DNA of 64,000 bases from Anaerolineales bacterium (GTDB lineage Bacteria; Chloroflexota; Anaerolineae; Anaerolineales; UBA4823). Positions within the stretch are counted from its first letter, which is position 1. Every line of letters begins with the position of its first letter. The position numbers were made by a program, and so were the translations under genes. This document shows, piece after piece, positions 34,002 to 41,993 of the stretch. A model generated the notes under the pieces. The model was not told where the DNA came from. It did not search any database and saw nothing but the letters and a program-made list of their open reading frames with translations. The DNA lies in NCBI GenBank assembly GCA_016932955.1, contig JAFGBV010000298.1, positions 1 through 64,000 on the forward strand, read 5' to 3'.

Positions 34002-34970
34002 ATGGACACATTGCTGAAATGGCTATTGGAATCGGATGAGCCCTGGACCCGTTACCACACCCTGCTCGATCTGCTGGAAAAGCCGCAGTCTGACCCGCAG
34101 GTGCAGGCGGCGCGGGAGGAGATGCTGCGGCACCCGCAGGTTCTCGGGCTGGCCGCCGAGGCGGCTGGATGGCCCGGCTATGCCTTTACGCGCCACAATG
34201 ACGCCCGCCACCCGATCTACAAGGTCAGCACCCTGGCGGATTTTGGCCTGCGCCGGGACGACCCTGGCATGGCGCAGATCGTTGATGCGGTTCTCGACCA
34301 CCAGTCATCCCAGGGAGCATTCCTCAGCCTGCTCAATATCCCCAAGGCCTTCGGCGGTTCTGGGGAGGACACCCTGACCTGGGTAGCCTGCGATGCCCCA
34401 ACCCTGCTCTATGCGTTGCTGGCTTATGGCATGGGGGAGGACGCGCGCGTGCAGCGTGCAGTGGCGCATCTTGCCGGTCTGGCGGGTCAGGTGGGTTGGG
34501 GCTGCGCTGCGGCGCCCGAGCTGGGCAAGTTTCACGGTCCTGGCAAGCGCTCTGACCCCTGCCCGATCGCCAATGTGTATGCGTTGAAGGCGCTCTCACT
34601 GGCGCCGGGGATGCTCGATAGCCCAGTAGCCCAGGCAGGGGTGGAAATGTTGCTGGGGCATTGGGCAGCGCGCAAGCAGCGCAAGTACTACCTGTTTGCC
34701 ATGGGCAGCGATTTCTCCCGCCTGAAATTTCCCTTTATCTGGTATGATCTCTTGCATGTTGTAGATGTGCTCAGCCGCTTCCCATTTGCGCGCAGGGATG
34801 AGCGCCTGCACGAGATGGTTGCTGCCATCACTGCCCAGGCAGGTGCAGATGGGCGTTACACGGCGGGATCGATGTACCAGGCGTGGAAAGGCTGGTCATT
34901 TGCCGATAAGAAAAACCCCTCGCCCTGGCTGACCTATCTCGTCTTGCGCATTCAAAAACGGATCGGCTGA
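34002..34970 (+). CDS. Alpha/alpha-toroid protein 2, paralogue of the preceding gene
   Basis: The 322-residue protein shares the plan of its neighbour: WLLESDEPWTRYHTLLDLLE at the start, then KFPFIWYDLLHVVDVL and FADKKNPSPWLTYLVLR at the end. The matching motifs in gene 1 are KFGFPVYYVTDLLQIVEAL and the PNPWVT segment. GGGAGAAG precedes the ATG, 9 nt after the previous stop. The pair probably arose by duplication and may form a heterodimer. No catalytic residue can be assigned. Confidence 0.68.
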   Translation: MDTLLKWLLESDEPWTRYHTLLDLLEKPQSDPQVQAAREEMLRHPQVLGLAAEAAGWPGYAFTRHNDARHPIYKVSTLADFGLRRDDPGMAQIVDAVLDHQSSQGAFLSLLNIPKAFGGSGEDTLTWVACDAPTLLYALLAYGMGEDARVQRAVAHLAGLAGQVGWGCAAAPELGKFHGPGKRSDPCPIANVYALKALSLAPGMLDSPVAQAGVEMLLGHWAARKQRKYYLFAMGSDFSRLKFPFIWYDLLHVVDVLSRFPFARRDERLHEMVAAITAQAGADGRYTAGSMYQAWKGWSFADKKNPSPWLTYLVLRIQKRIG

Positions 34971-35000
34971 CCAGGCGCCATACTGTCGGGAGAGGTGAAA

Positions 35001-35480
35001 ATGAGTGGATCGAAAGGGAAATCCGCGGGGATCTATCGCTGGATGAAGCCATTCAACCAGCGCATGGCCAAGAACTACCAGAAGGGCTTTGGCCCAACCC
35101 GGGTGGTGTTGCTGCTCACCACCACCGGCAGGAAATCCGGCCTGCCGCGAGTGACCCCGCTGCAATATGAGCAGATCGACGGCGTGTATTACGTGGGCTC
35201 GGCGCGCGGCCCGCAGGCAGATTGGTTCCGCAACATCCAGGCTAACCCCCAGGTGGGTGTGCAGATCAAAGACCGCCAGTTCCAGGCGCTGGCTGAGGCA
35301 GTGACGGACCCCCAACGGATTGCGGATTTCTTTCAATTGCGCCTGAAACGCCACCCGCTGATGATCGGCTTGATGATGCGCCTGGAGGGCCTGCCCTGGC
35401 GCTACACTCGCGCCGACTTGGAGAAGTTTGCTGCCCAGAAAGCCCTGGCAGTGATCCGCCCCGTGGTGGAACACGAATAA
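35001..35480 (+). CDS. Nitroreductase/deazaflavin-dependent oxidoreductase (Ddn-like)
   Basis: The 159-residue protein has the split-barrel pattern of the F420H2-dependent quinone/nitro-reductase group: VVLLLTTTGRKSGLPRVTPL, then GVYYVGSARGPQADWFRNI and NPQVGVQI. Members reduce quinones, nitro compounds or other small molecules with F420H2. The start is ATG at 35001 after GGGAGAGG. It ends the WYL-led gene run and would be its redox component. Confidence 0.83.
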   Translation: MSGSKGKSAGIYRWMKPFNQRMAKNYQKGFGPTRVVLLLTTTGRKSGLPRVTPLQYEQIDGVYYVGSARGPQADWFRNIQANPQVGVQIKDRQFQALAEAVTDPQRIADFFQLRLKRHPLMIGLMMRLEGLPWRYTRADLEKFAAQKALAVIRPVVEHE

Positions 35481-35520
35481 ATAAAGAGGCTGTCCAAAAA
35501 GAACCAAAGAAAGGGGATTA

Positions 35521-35569
35521 ATGCGCACCGGTGGTGGTTGGGCGAAGCCCAACCACCACCGGTGTGCAT
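35521..35569. repeat. Long hairpin with GAA loop
   Basis: A 23-bp stem with one G-T wobble (35521-35543 with 35547-35569) closes on GAA between GC pairs. CAAAGAA upstream and TTCTTCTTTG downstream are partly complementary, so the structure may be longer. It lies between convergent genes and could terminate both. The nearby GGCTGTCCAAAAA at 35489 looks like common insertion-sequence ends. Confidence 0.7.
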
Positions 35570-35591
35570 ATTCTTCTTTGAGGGGGCACAG

Positions 35592-36317
35592 TTAGTTCTG
35601 ACCGTGCACGCGCCCTGAACCGCTGATCGTCTGGCTCACCTGCGGAGTGCCGCTATAGCGCACTTCCCCGCTCCCGCTGATGCGCACATCCAGCGTCTCC
35701 GAAGCCCACACCTCGGCTTTGCCCGACCCTGTGACGGTGATCGTTGTATCCTGGCTCTCCAGGCTGACGTTGTTGCACTTGCCCGATCCGCTGATGCTCA
35801 GGCTTTGCTCGCCAACCTGCCCGCCAATCTCGATCTTGCCTGAGCCGCTGATTTTCACCGCCAGCGCGCTGGCAGTGAGCTGTGCGATAGAGGCCTCGCC
35901 CGAGCCGCTGATGGCCAGTTCCAGCTCATCGGTGGAGAGACTTTGCGCTTCGACTGTGCCCGACCCGGAGATCTTGATCCCAGAGAGTTCTTTCACGCTC
36001 AGGTAAAAGCGGATTGGGCGGGTTGGGCTGATGATCGGGTGGTTGATGTTATCGTAGGAAATGTATAGCGTATCCTGGCGCACCTCGGTCTTGATATAGG
36101 GGATCAGGTTGTCTTCGGCCTCGATCTCCAGCGCTTCCTCGTCACCCTGGGTGAGGATGATTTCTCCCATCCCCGAGAGGGATAGCCGGTCAAAACCGCT
36201 GACGGGGCGAGTCTCGGTAGCCAGCACGCCAGAACCGCGGATGATGTTCATCCCGCAGGCAGCCAGGGAGAGGATGCCCAGGATAATGGCAATGATCAAA
36301 TAAATGTGTTTGTACAT
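35592..36317 (-). CDS. DUF2807 (head-GIN) adhesin-like lipoprotein
   Basis: The 241-residue precursor has a signal helix with the lipobox LAAC. The DUF2807 beta-solenoid follows, with repeated ISGSG/VTGSG turns (at least eight). Proteins of this group are surface or periplasmic beta-helices of unknown function, often in stress regulons. The family start, VLATETRPVSGFDRLSLSGMGEI, is clear. It is convergent with the oxidoreductase gene across the long hairpin. Confidence 0.85.
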   Translation of the reverse strand: MYKHIYLIIAIILGILSLAACGMNIIRGSGVLATETRPVSGFDRLSLSGMGEIILTQGDEEALEIEAEDNLIPYIKTEVRQDTLYISYDNINHPIISPTRPIRFYLSVKELSGIKISGSGTVEAQSLSTDELELAISGSGEASIAQLTASALAVKISGSGKIEIGGQVGEQSLSISGSGKCNNVSLESQDTTITVTGSGKAEVWASETLDVRISGSGEVRYSGTPQVSQTISGSGRVHGQN

Positions 36318-36436
36318 CGCATGCCTCCAATTGCTTGAAATTCAATCAGCCACAGTATAGGGCAAAGCGCGGAGACCTGCCTAACCGCAAGCTAACAACA
36401 GGCTATCGGTTTGGCGTCGAAGACCAAAAACTTCGC

Positions 36437-36442
36437 TATAAT
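36437..36442 (+). promoter_or_regulatory. -10 box of the acetyltransferase gene
   Basis: TATAAT in the context CGCTATAATGGG lies 23 nt before the ATG at 36466. The leader carries a strong ribosome-binding site GAGGAGG. No consensus -35 box is present at the right distance. Confidence 0.5.
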
Positions 36443-36465
36443 GGGTATTTGAACGAGGAGGCGAT

Positions 36466-36927
36466 ATGAACCTGATCGTTGAAGGGCCATGCACAGGAAG
36501 ATCTGAGGATTGCGCGGCGATCTTGCGCCTCCTGCCCGAGTGGTTCGGCATTGAGCAGGCTACTCAGCAGTATATTCAGGATAGCGCCGTTCTGCCCACC
36601 TTCCTGGCTTCGCAGGATGGCCTCGTGCTGGGCTTCCTGACCCTCAGGCTGCATACCCCTTATGCAGCCGAGATCCATGTCATGGGCGTTCGCCCCGAAG
36701 CGCATGGCAAGGGTGTCGGGCGCGCCTTGCTGCAGGCAGCCGAGCAGCACCTGCGCAGCCTGGGTGTGGAATACTTGCAGGTGAAAACATTGAGCCAGCG
36801 CCACCCGGATACCAATTATGTGCGCACGCGTGCCTTTTACCTGGCTATGGGCTTCCGCCCTTTAGAAGAGTTCCCCCTGCTGTGGGGCGAGGCGAATCCC
36901 TGCCTGCAGTTGGTAAAACGATTGTAA
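36466..36927 (+). CDS. GNAT-family acetyltransferase
   Basis: The 153-residue protein has the acetyl-CoA loop VRPEAHGKGVGRALLQ near residues 75-90, with a preceding beta strand (YAAEIHVMGV) and a later FYLAMGFRPL motif. It acetylates an amine on a protein or small molecule; the substrate is unknown. GAGGAGG precedes the ATG. Confidence 0.88.
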   Translation: MNLIVEGPCTGRSEDCAAILRLLPEWFGIEQATQQYIQDSAVLPTFLASQDGLVLGFLTLRLHTPYAAEIHVMGVRPEAHGKGVGRALLQAAEQHLRSLGVEYLQVKTLSQRHPDTNYVRTRAFYLAMGFRPLEEFPLLWGEANPCLQLVKRL

Positions 36928-36953
36928 GAAAATATCTCTTCTTGGTGAACTCG

Positions 36954-37550
36954 CTAGGGCATATTTTGACACGGTTTCGGCGGCGGGGGTATTGAGGCGC
37001 GGGGAATAATATATGTTCCGGTGTTGATATCCTGCCATTCTCCGTTTACCCATTGGCGAGACGCAGAAAAATCAATATCGGTGATGTATAAATGAGCGAT
37101 CTGACCATTTCTCTCATCCGAAACAAGAGTTCCAGTAATTAGTAGCCGTTCAGGGTAGGTTGGGTCAAATGGTGTGCAGGTCAGGTGGCATTCATTACCA
37201 ACACAATCGATTTGAACTCCAATCTCATCGCGATAACTGCGCCCACTATTGTCTCGAACGGAACAATCACTGATAAGATCTACGTACCCATAAGTTTCAT
37301 TACAATCACAGAATGCTGGGCGACATAGCACTGCCGTTTGCCCAATTTCAAAACTGACAGGACCTTCCACGGCGATGGTTTTACCAACCAGCGTCGGTGC
37401 ATTTTCCCAGACTTCGGCGACGCTATAATATCGATGATACTCCTGGTAATGATAATCTTGTTTGACTTTGGCGACCACCAGTGTTATGAGAACGACGATC
37501 TCGACGCTCAAAGCTGCTGCAATCAATCGATACAAAACCTTTTGGATCAT
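36954..37550 (-). CDS. Exported/membrane-anchored protein of unknown function
   Basis: The 198-residue protein has one N-terminal membrane helix (about residues 6-28: LYRLIAAALSVEIVVLITLV), then an extracellular domain rich in Cys (PAFCDC, ISDCS, DCVGNECHLTC). These could form disulfides. TLVGKTIAVEGPVSF and LLITGTLVSD suggest an OB-like beta barrel. The ATG is two bases after the stop of the AAA ATPase gene, so the pair is coupled. I recognise no family. Confidence 0.6.
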   Translation of the reverse strand: MIQKVLYRLIAAALSVEIVVLITLVVAKVKQDYHYQEYHRYYSVAEVWENAPTLVGKTIAVEGPVSFEIGQTAVLCRPAFCDCNETYGYVDLISDCSVRDNSGRSYRDEIGVQIDCVGNECHLTCTPFDPTYPERLLITGTLVSDERNGQIAHLYITDIDFSASRQWVNGEWQDINTGTYIIPRASIPPPPKPCQNMP

Positions 37551-37552
37551 CG

Positions 37553-38698
37553 CTATATCGCTTCGACGAGCTGAATGAGATCCGACAACGGACAAACAGT
37601 AATTTGCTCATAGACTGGGTAACTGCGTTCACCAGGATAGATTACCCATAAATGCTCAAGACCTAATTCTTGTAGTGCCGCTTGCATAGACCTTGTTACT
37701 TTGGGCGCTTCGTTGAACTTGGCCTCAATGCCGTAGCGCTTGCCATGAGCGAAGAACAGCAAATCCAATTCGGCTGCGCCGTGCTTGGCCCAGAAATAAG
37801 CTTCGGTTGGGTGTAAGATGCTCAGGGTTTGCTCAATGACATACCCTTCCCAGGACGCGCCTACTTTAGGGTGTCCGAGCAGCGTGTGCATGTCAGGAAT
37901 ATTGAGCAGGCTGTGCAACAAGCCGCTATCTCGTATGTAAATCTCCGGCGCGCGCACCTGGCGCTTGCTGGCATTCTCGAACCAGGGCTGGAGTTGACGG
38001 ACCATGAAAGCTCCGCTCAAAATGTCCAGGTAACTACGCACTGTTTTATCTGAAAGACCCATGGCGCGGCTTAACTCAGATGCGTTCCAGGTTTGACCAT
38101 GGTAATGCGCCAGCATGCTCCAAAACCTGCGCATGGCTGTTGATGGGATGCTGATCCCCAGTTGCGGCAGGTCGCGTTCCAGGAAAGTGCGGATGAATCC
38201 TTCTCGCCAGGCTAAACTATCTGCATCCTTATCTGCCAGGAAAGCGCGTGGAAAGCCGCCGCGCAGCCAAAGCTTCTCCTTTGCGGCGCGGTCGGTTTCG
38301 GATAGGTCGAAGCCGCTTAATTCAATAAACTCTACCCGCCCGGCCAGTGACTCGGATGCGCGGCGGATCAAGTGCGGCGAGGCGCTGCCAAGGATGATGA
38401 AACGAGCCTGGTTTTCAGGCCGATCCACCAGCACTCGCAGAGTGCTGAATAGCTCAGGCATTTGCTGGATTTCGTCGAGAATCACCAGGCCTTGCAAGCT
38501 GCCCAGTACCATCTCGGGATTTTGCAGGCGGCGCTGGTCAGGTAAAGATTCGAGATCGAAGAATGATGCTGGTCGGTTGGCTGTGAAAAGGCGAGCCAGG
38601 GTCGTTTTCCCCACCTGCCGAGGCCCCAATAAGGCCGTAATTGGACTGCGCCGGGTGGCGGTTTCCATATCTTGTAAGTATCTAGACCGGATGATCAT
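37553..38698 (-). CDS. AAA ATPase with DUF4143 domain
   Basis: The 381-residue protein has the Walker A motif GPRQVGKTT (residues 25-33), Walker B LVILDEIQQ, a sensor region (IILGSAS) and the C-terminal DUF4143 nuclease-like domain with KVGASWEGYVIEQ, AELDLLF and EAKF. These are standard for the widespread AAA_14/DUF4143 group, whose function is uncertain. A TACAAT box ends 7 nt before the ATG. Transcription continues into the exported protein gene. Confidence 0.88.
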   Translation of the reverse strand: MIIRSRYLQDMETATRRSPITALLGPRQVGKTTLARLFTANRPASFFDLESLPDQRRLQNPEMVLGSLQGLVILDEIQQMPELFSTLRVLVDRPENQARFIILGSASPHLIRRASESLAGRVEFIELSGFDLSETDRAAKEKLWLRGGFPRAFLADKDADSLAWREGFIRTFLERDLPQLGISIPSTAMRRFWSMLAHYHGQTWNASELSRAMGLSDKTVRSYLDILSGAFMVRQLQPWFENASKRQVRAPEIYIRDSGLLHSLLNIPDMHTLLGHPKVGASWEGYVIEQTLSILHPTEAYFWAKHGAAELDLLFFAHGKRYGIEAKFNEAPKVTRSMQAALQELGLEHLWVIYPGERSYPVYEQITVCPLSDLIQLVEAI

Positions 38699-38705
38699 AA
38701 AACTA

Positions 38706-38711
38706 TTGTAA
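38706..38711 (-). promoter_or_regulatory. -10 box of the AAA/DUF4143 gene
   Basis: TACAAT on the minus strand ends 7 nt before the ATG at 38698. This predicts a leaderless or nearly leaderless message. A long inverted repeat begins 6 nt further upstream, where a -35 box would be expected. Confidence 0.45.
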
Positions 38712-38717
38712 CATGGA

Positions 38718-38744
38718 AAACTCGGAGATCAACTCCGAGTTTTC
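38718..38744. promoter_or_regulatory. 11-bp inverted repeat over the -35 region of the AAA gene
   Basis: AAAACTCGGAG at 38718-38728 and CTCCGAGTTTT at 38734-38744 are perfect inverted repeats with a 5-nt spacer. The site covers the region about 18-45 nt upstream of the predicted start of the AAA gene. It can be an operator or, on the plus strand, a terminator-like hairpin, since T-rich sequence follows. Confidence 0.5.
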
Positions 38745-38849
38745 AAGCTTTTTCCTGGTTGAGGGAAAGCGACGTCCGACGTACTCGTCGGCATTGTCGC
38801 CGGGGTGGGGGTTCTCACCATTGGGGGCAAAGAGGGTTTATGCCATCCA

Positions 38850-38858
38850 TGCTATAAT
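38850..38858 (+). promoter_or_regulatory. Extended -10 promoter of the LuxR/MalT-like regulator
   Basis: TGCTATAAT fits the extended -10 pattern, about 46 nt upstream of the ATG at 38905. The expected transcription start is near 38865. Confidence 0.55.
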
Positions 38859-38904
38859 CATTTTGATCATCCATATTTCCCTGATCGATGCCTGAGGCGC
38901 TTCC

Positions 38905-41613
38905 ATGACCCTCTCGCTGCTTTCAACCAAGTTCAACCTCCCGCCGCTGGGCGCAAACATCGTCCACCGCCCGCGTCTCTTGCGCATGTTGGACGAGGGC
39001 TTGGCGCAGGGCGCTGCCCTCACCCTGGTCTGCAGCCCTGCAGGGTATGGCAAGACCACCCTCGTCAGTGAGTGGCTGCGCGCCTCACCCGCCATCCCCT
39101 CCGATCGCTTTGCCTGGCTGACCTTGGAGAGCGGGGACGATGATCTCACCCGCTTCCTGACCTACCTGGTTACCGCCTTGCAGCGCATCCACCCGGGCAT
39201 CGGTGCCAGTCTGCTCAGCCTGCTCCAAACCCACAAGCCTTCGCCGGTGCCTGTGCTGGCTACGATGCTGATCAATGAGCTGAACGACGTGCGCCAGCGC
39301 TTCTTTCTGGTCCTCGATGATGTTCACCTGCTCACCGCAGAAGCGATCCAGAACTTCATCGCCTTCCTGGTAGAGCACCAGCCGCCCTCCCTGCACCTGG
39401 TGCTGCTCACCCGCGCCGACCCAGCCCTGCCGCTGGCCCGTTTGCGGGCGCGCGGGCAACTGCTTGAGATCCGCCAGGAAGCCTTGTGTTTTCTGCCCAC
39501 TGAGGTGGCAGAGTTTACCAACCGGATGATGGACCTTGCGCTGCCTCCAGAGCAGGTGTCTTTTCTGGCTCAAAAAACCGAGGGCTGGGTCTCTGGCTTG
39601 CAACTGGCAGCTCTCTCCTTGCGCACCGCCTCGGACCGTTCAGCCTTCTTCACCCTCTTTTCGGGCGAGCATGAGTTCATTGCCGATTACCTGACCGACG
39701 AGGTGCTGGCGCGCCTGCCTGAGGACGCCCGCAGTTTCTTGCTACACACCTCGATCCTGGAACGATTCTCCGCCCCGCTCTGTGAAGCAGTCAGCCGGCA
39801 AACCAACGCCCAGGCCACCCTGGAGCGACTTCTGGATGCTGGTCTGTTCATCGTACCCCTCGATAGCCAGCATGCCTGGTACCGCTACCATAACCTGTTT
39901 GCCGACCTGCTGCGCAAGCGCCTCCAGACCACCCAGCCAGAGCTTGTCCCTGCCTTGCACCAGCGCGCCAGCCAGTGGTTCGAGCAGAACAGCCTGCCAG
40001 ATCATGCCATCGAGCACGCCATTGCTGCCAGCGATTATCAACGGGCTGCCAGGCTGATCGAAGGGCAGGCCGAGCGTTTGCTGCGCTATGGAGAGGCCGC
40101 CTCCCTGCTGCGCTGGCTGGAAGCATTGCCTGAAGATCAAATTTTGGCAAACCCCCTCTTGGGCGCCATCTATGGCATCGCCCTGATCCTCTGCGCCCGC
40201 TCTATCCGCCTCGTGGCTGCCTTGGTGGAGAAAATGAGCGCCGCTGGCAGCCTGGATGAGCTGCGCGGCGAGACGAGTATGCTCCATGCCCTGTTGGCCG
40301 TCTATCAGGGCGATGCCCCGCGTGCCATCCAGCTTTCAGAGCTGGCTTTGCAGCGCTTGCCCGCAGAGAGACCCTTCTTCCGCAGCCTTGCCGCAGACAC
40401 ATTGGGCATGGGCTATACCCTTGCCTGGGATATCCCCGCCGCCACGCGGGCTTTCGAGCAGGTTGTGGAGATTTCCCGCCAATCGGACAACGTGCTGATG
40501 GCGATCATGGCGCTGACCAACCTGGCAGGCTTGTGCTATGTCCATGGACAGTTGCGCACTGCCATTGCTGCCTGCCAGCAGGTCCTGGAGATGGCGCGCC
40601 AGCGTATTGGTACTCAGACGCCCATGATCGGCAAAACCTTGTTCAACCTGGGCGAGATGCTGCGCGAGCAAGGCGACCTGGAGACCGCGCTGAACCACCT
40701 CCTGGAGGCTGCCAGGATGATGGAAATCTACTCCGAGGTCGGACAGCCCATCGCCAACCTGGCGATTGCCAGGGTTTACATGAACAAGCAGAATTGGCCC
40801 GCTGCTCTATCGTACATTGCTAAGGCGCGCCAGAAAGCGCAGGCTACCCAATCCTTGCTGATGGATGATCGCCTGGTGGAGGTGATGCAAGCCCGCTACT
40901 CTCTTGCCCGCGGCGATGTGGACCAGGCTGCCCAATGGGCGCTCGGCCGCGGCTTTCTGGAGCGCTCTGCGGCCGATATCTTTGCCGAAGAAAGCCGCCA
41001 TGCCGCCTCGTATGAGGTTTTCCAGGCTGAATGCCTGGTGTTGGCGCGTTTGCTGCTGGCGCAGGCGCAACCGGAGAGGGCGCTGGAGTTTCTGGTGCGC
41101 TTGCAAGACCTGGCAGAGAAGAGGAACCACCAGCGCCGCCTCATTGAAATCCTCGCCCTCAAAGCACTTGCCTTGCACCAGCAGGGGGAGCTAGACCACG
41201 CGCTGCAGGCTCTGGAAAAAGCCTTCTCGATGGCTGAGCCGGAGGGGTACCAGCGCACCTTTATCGATGAAGGGGAACCAATGGCTCGCCTGCTTTACCA
41301 GGCAGCTGCCCGCGGGATTGCCCCCGGGTATGCTGGTACATTGTTGGCGGTGCTCAGCGAGCAAAGCCAAAGCCTCAAGCCCATTGCGCAATCTTCCTCG
41401 GCAAATCTCATCGAGCCGCTCAGCGAGCGCGAGTTGCAAGTGCTGCGCCTGATTGCTGATGGCCTGTCGAATAACGAGATCGCCGGGCGCCTCTATATCA
41501 CCTTGAGCACCGTCAAAGGGCATGCCAGCAACATCTTCGGCAAGCTTGGGGTCAAGAACCGCACGCAAGCCGTTGCCCAGGCGCGCAGCCTGGGTCTCCT
41601 GCCGCCAGGATAA
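38905..41613 (+). CDS. LuxR-family regulator with MalT-like ATPase (LAL type)
   Basis: The 902-residue protein has an N-terminal STAND-type P-loop (CSPAGYGKTTLV near residue 42), a helical TPR-like middle, and a C-terminal LuxR HTH domain (residues about 835-895: LSERELQVLRLIADGLSNNEIAGRLY then TVKGHASNIFGKLG). Such regulators integrate ATP and an inducer sensed by the helical repeats. It stands upstream of a small protein and an ABC exporter, which it probably controls. There is no clear ribosome-binding site. Confidence 0.9.
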   Translation: MTLSLLSTKFNLPPLGANIVHRPRLLRMLDEGLAQGAALTLVCSPAGYGKTTLVSEWLRASPAIPSDRFAWLTLESGDDDLTRFLTYLVTALQRIHPGIGASLLSLLQTHKPSPVPVLATMLINELNDVRQRFFLVLDDVHLLTAEAIQNFIAFLVEHQPPSLHLVLLTRADPALPLARLRARGQLLEIRQEALCFLPTEVAEFTNRMMDLALPPEQVSFLAQKTEGWVSGLQLAALSLRTASDRSAFFTLFSGEHEFIADYLTDEVLARLPEDARSFLLHTSILERFSAPLCEAVSRQTNAQATLERLLDAGLFIVPLDSQHAWYRYHNLFADLLRKRLQTTQPELVPALHQRASQWFEQNSLPDHAIEHAIAASDYQRAARLIEGQAERLLRYGEAASLLRWLEALPEDQILANPLLGAIYGIALILCARSIRLVAALVEKMSAAGSLDELRGETSMLHALLAVYQGDAPRAIQLSELALQRLPAERPFFRSLAADTLGMGYTLAWDIPAATRAFEQVVEISRQSDNVLMAIMALTNLAGLCYVHGQLRTAIAACQQVLEMARQRIGTQTPMIGKTLFNLGEMLREQGDLETALNHLLEAARMMEIYSEVGQPIANLAIARVYMNKQNWPAALSYIAKARQKAQATQSLLMDDRLVEVMQARYSLARGDVDQAAQWALGRGFLERSAADIFAEESRHAASYEVFQAECLVLARLLLAQAQPERALEFLVRLQDLAEKRNHQRRLIEILALKALALHQQGELDHALQALEKAFSMAEPEGYQRTFIDEGEPMARLLYQAAARGIAPGYAGTLLAVLSEQSQSLKPIAQSSSANLIEPLSERELQVLRLIADGLSNNEIAGRLYITLSTVKGHASNIFGKLGVKNRTQAVAQARSLGLLPPG

Positions 41614-41672
41614 CCCGCACCCCCCTCAAAACAGTACTCCGACCATACTTTCGTCTGGTCACAACCGTACCC

Positions 41673-41707
41673 AACCTCCAGTATGATGAAAACATCGACT
41701 GGAGGTT
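41673..41707 (+). promoter_or_regulatory. Leader hairpin that hides the ribosome-binding site
   Basis: AACCTCCAGT at 41673-41682 pairs perfectly with ACTGGAGGTT at 41698-41707. The second arm contains the ribosome-binding site GGAGG of the next gene (ATG at 41712). If the message includes both arms, translation would be blocked until the hairpin opens. A second small inverted repeat, GACCA...TGGTC, lies at 41641-41660. A DNA operator remains possible. Confidence 0.55.
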
Positions 41708-41711
41708 GTTG

Positions 41712-41981
41712 ATGTCCACTGAGCAAAGCACACCACCCCGCATTTCCAGGCGCTACCAGATCACCGTCGAGGGCAAGATCGATTCATCCTGGTCGGACTG
41801 GCTGTGCGGTATGCAGCCGACATCGTGGCAGGAGAGCGATGGCAGGCAGATGACCACCCTGCGCGGCGTGCTGGCTGACCAGGCTGCACTGCGCGGCCTG
41901 TTGACCCGCTTATGGGATCTGAACCTGGTGTTGTGCGCTCTGCAACAAGACGACCCCGCCCCAACAGAAAAGGTTATCTAA
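41712..41981 (+). CDS. Small protein of unknown function associated with ABC exporter
   Basis: The 89-residue protein has RRYQITVEGKIDSSWSDWL and LADQAALRGLLTRLWDLNL. I have seen this short pattern, a beta strand followed by a DxSWSDW motif and an alpha segment ending near RDLNL, in Chloroflexota operons next to ABC transporters, but no function is known. The ATG is preceded by GGAGG inside the hairpin. The ATPase gene follows after 12 nt. Confidence 0.65.
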   Translation: MSTEQSTPPRISRRYQITVEGKIDSSWSDWLCGMQPTSWQESDGRQMTTLRGVLADQAALRGLLTRLWDLNLVLCALQQDDPAPTEKVI

Positions 41982-41993
41982 GGAGGTTCACCA

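Noticed and set aside
35592..36317. The repeated SGSG coding units as tandem DNA repeats
   Set aside because: They are explained by the beta-solenoid protein repeats of DUF2807 and vary at the DNA level.
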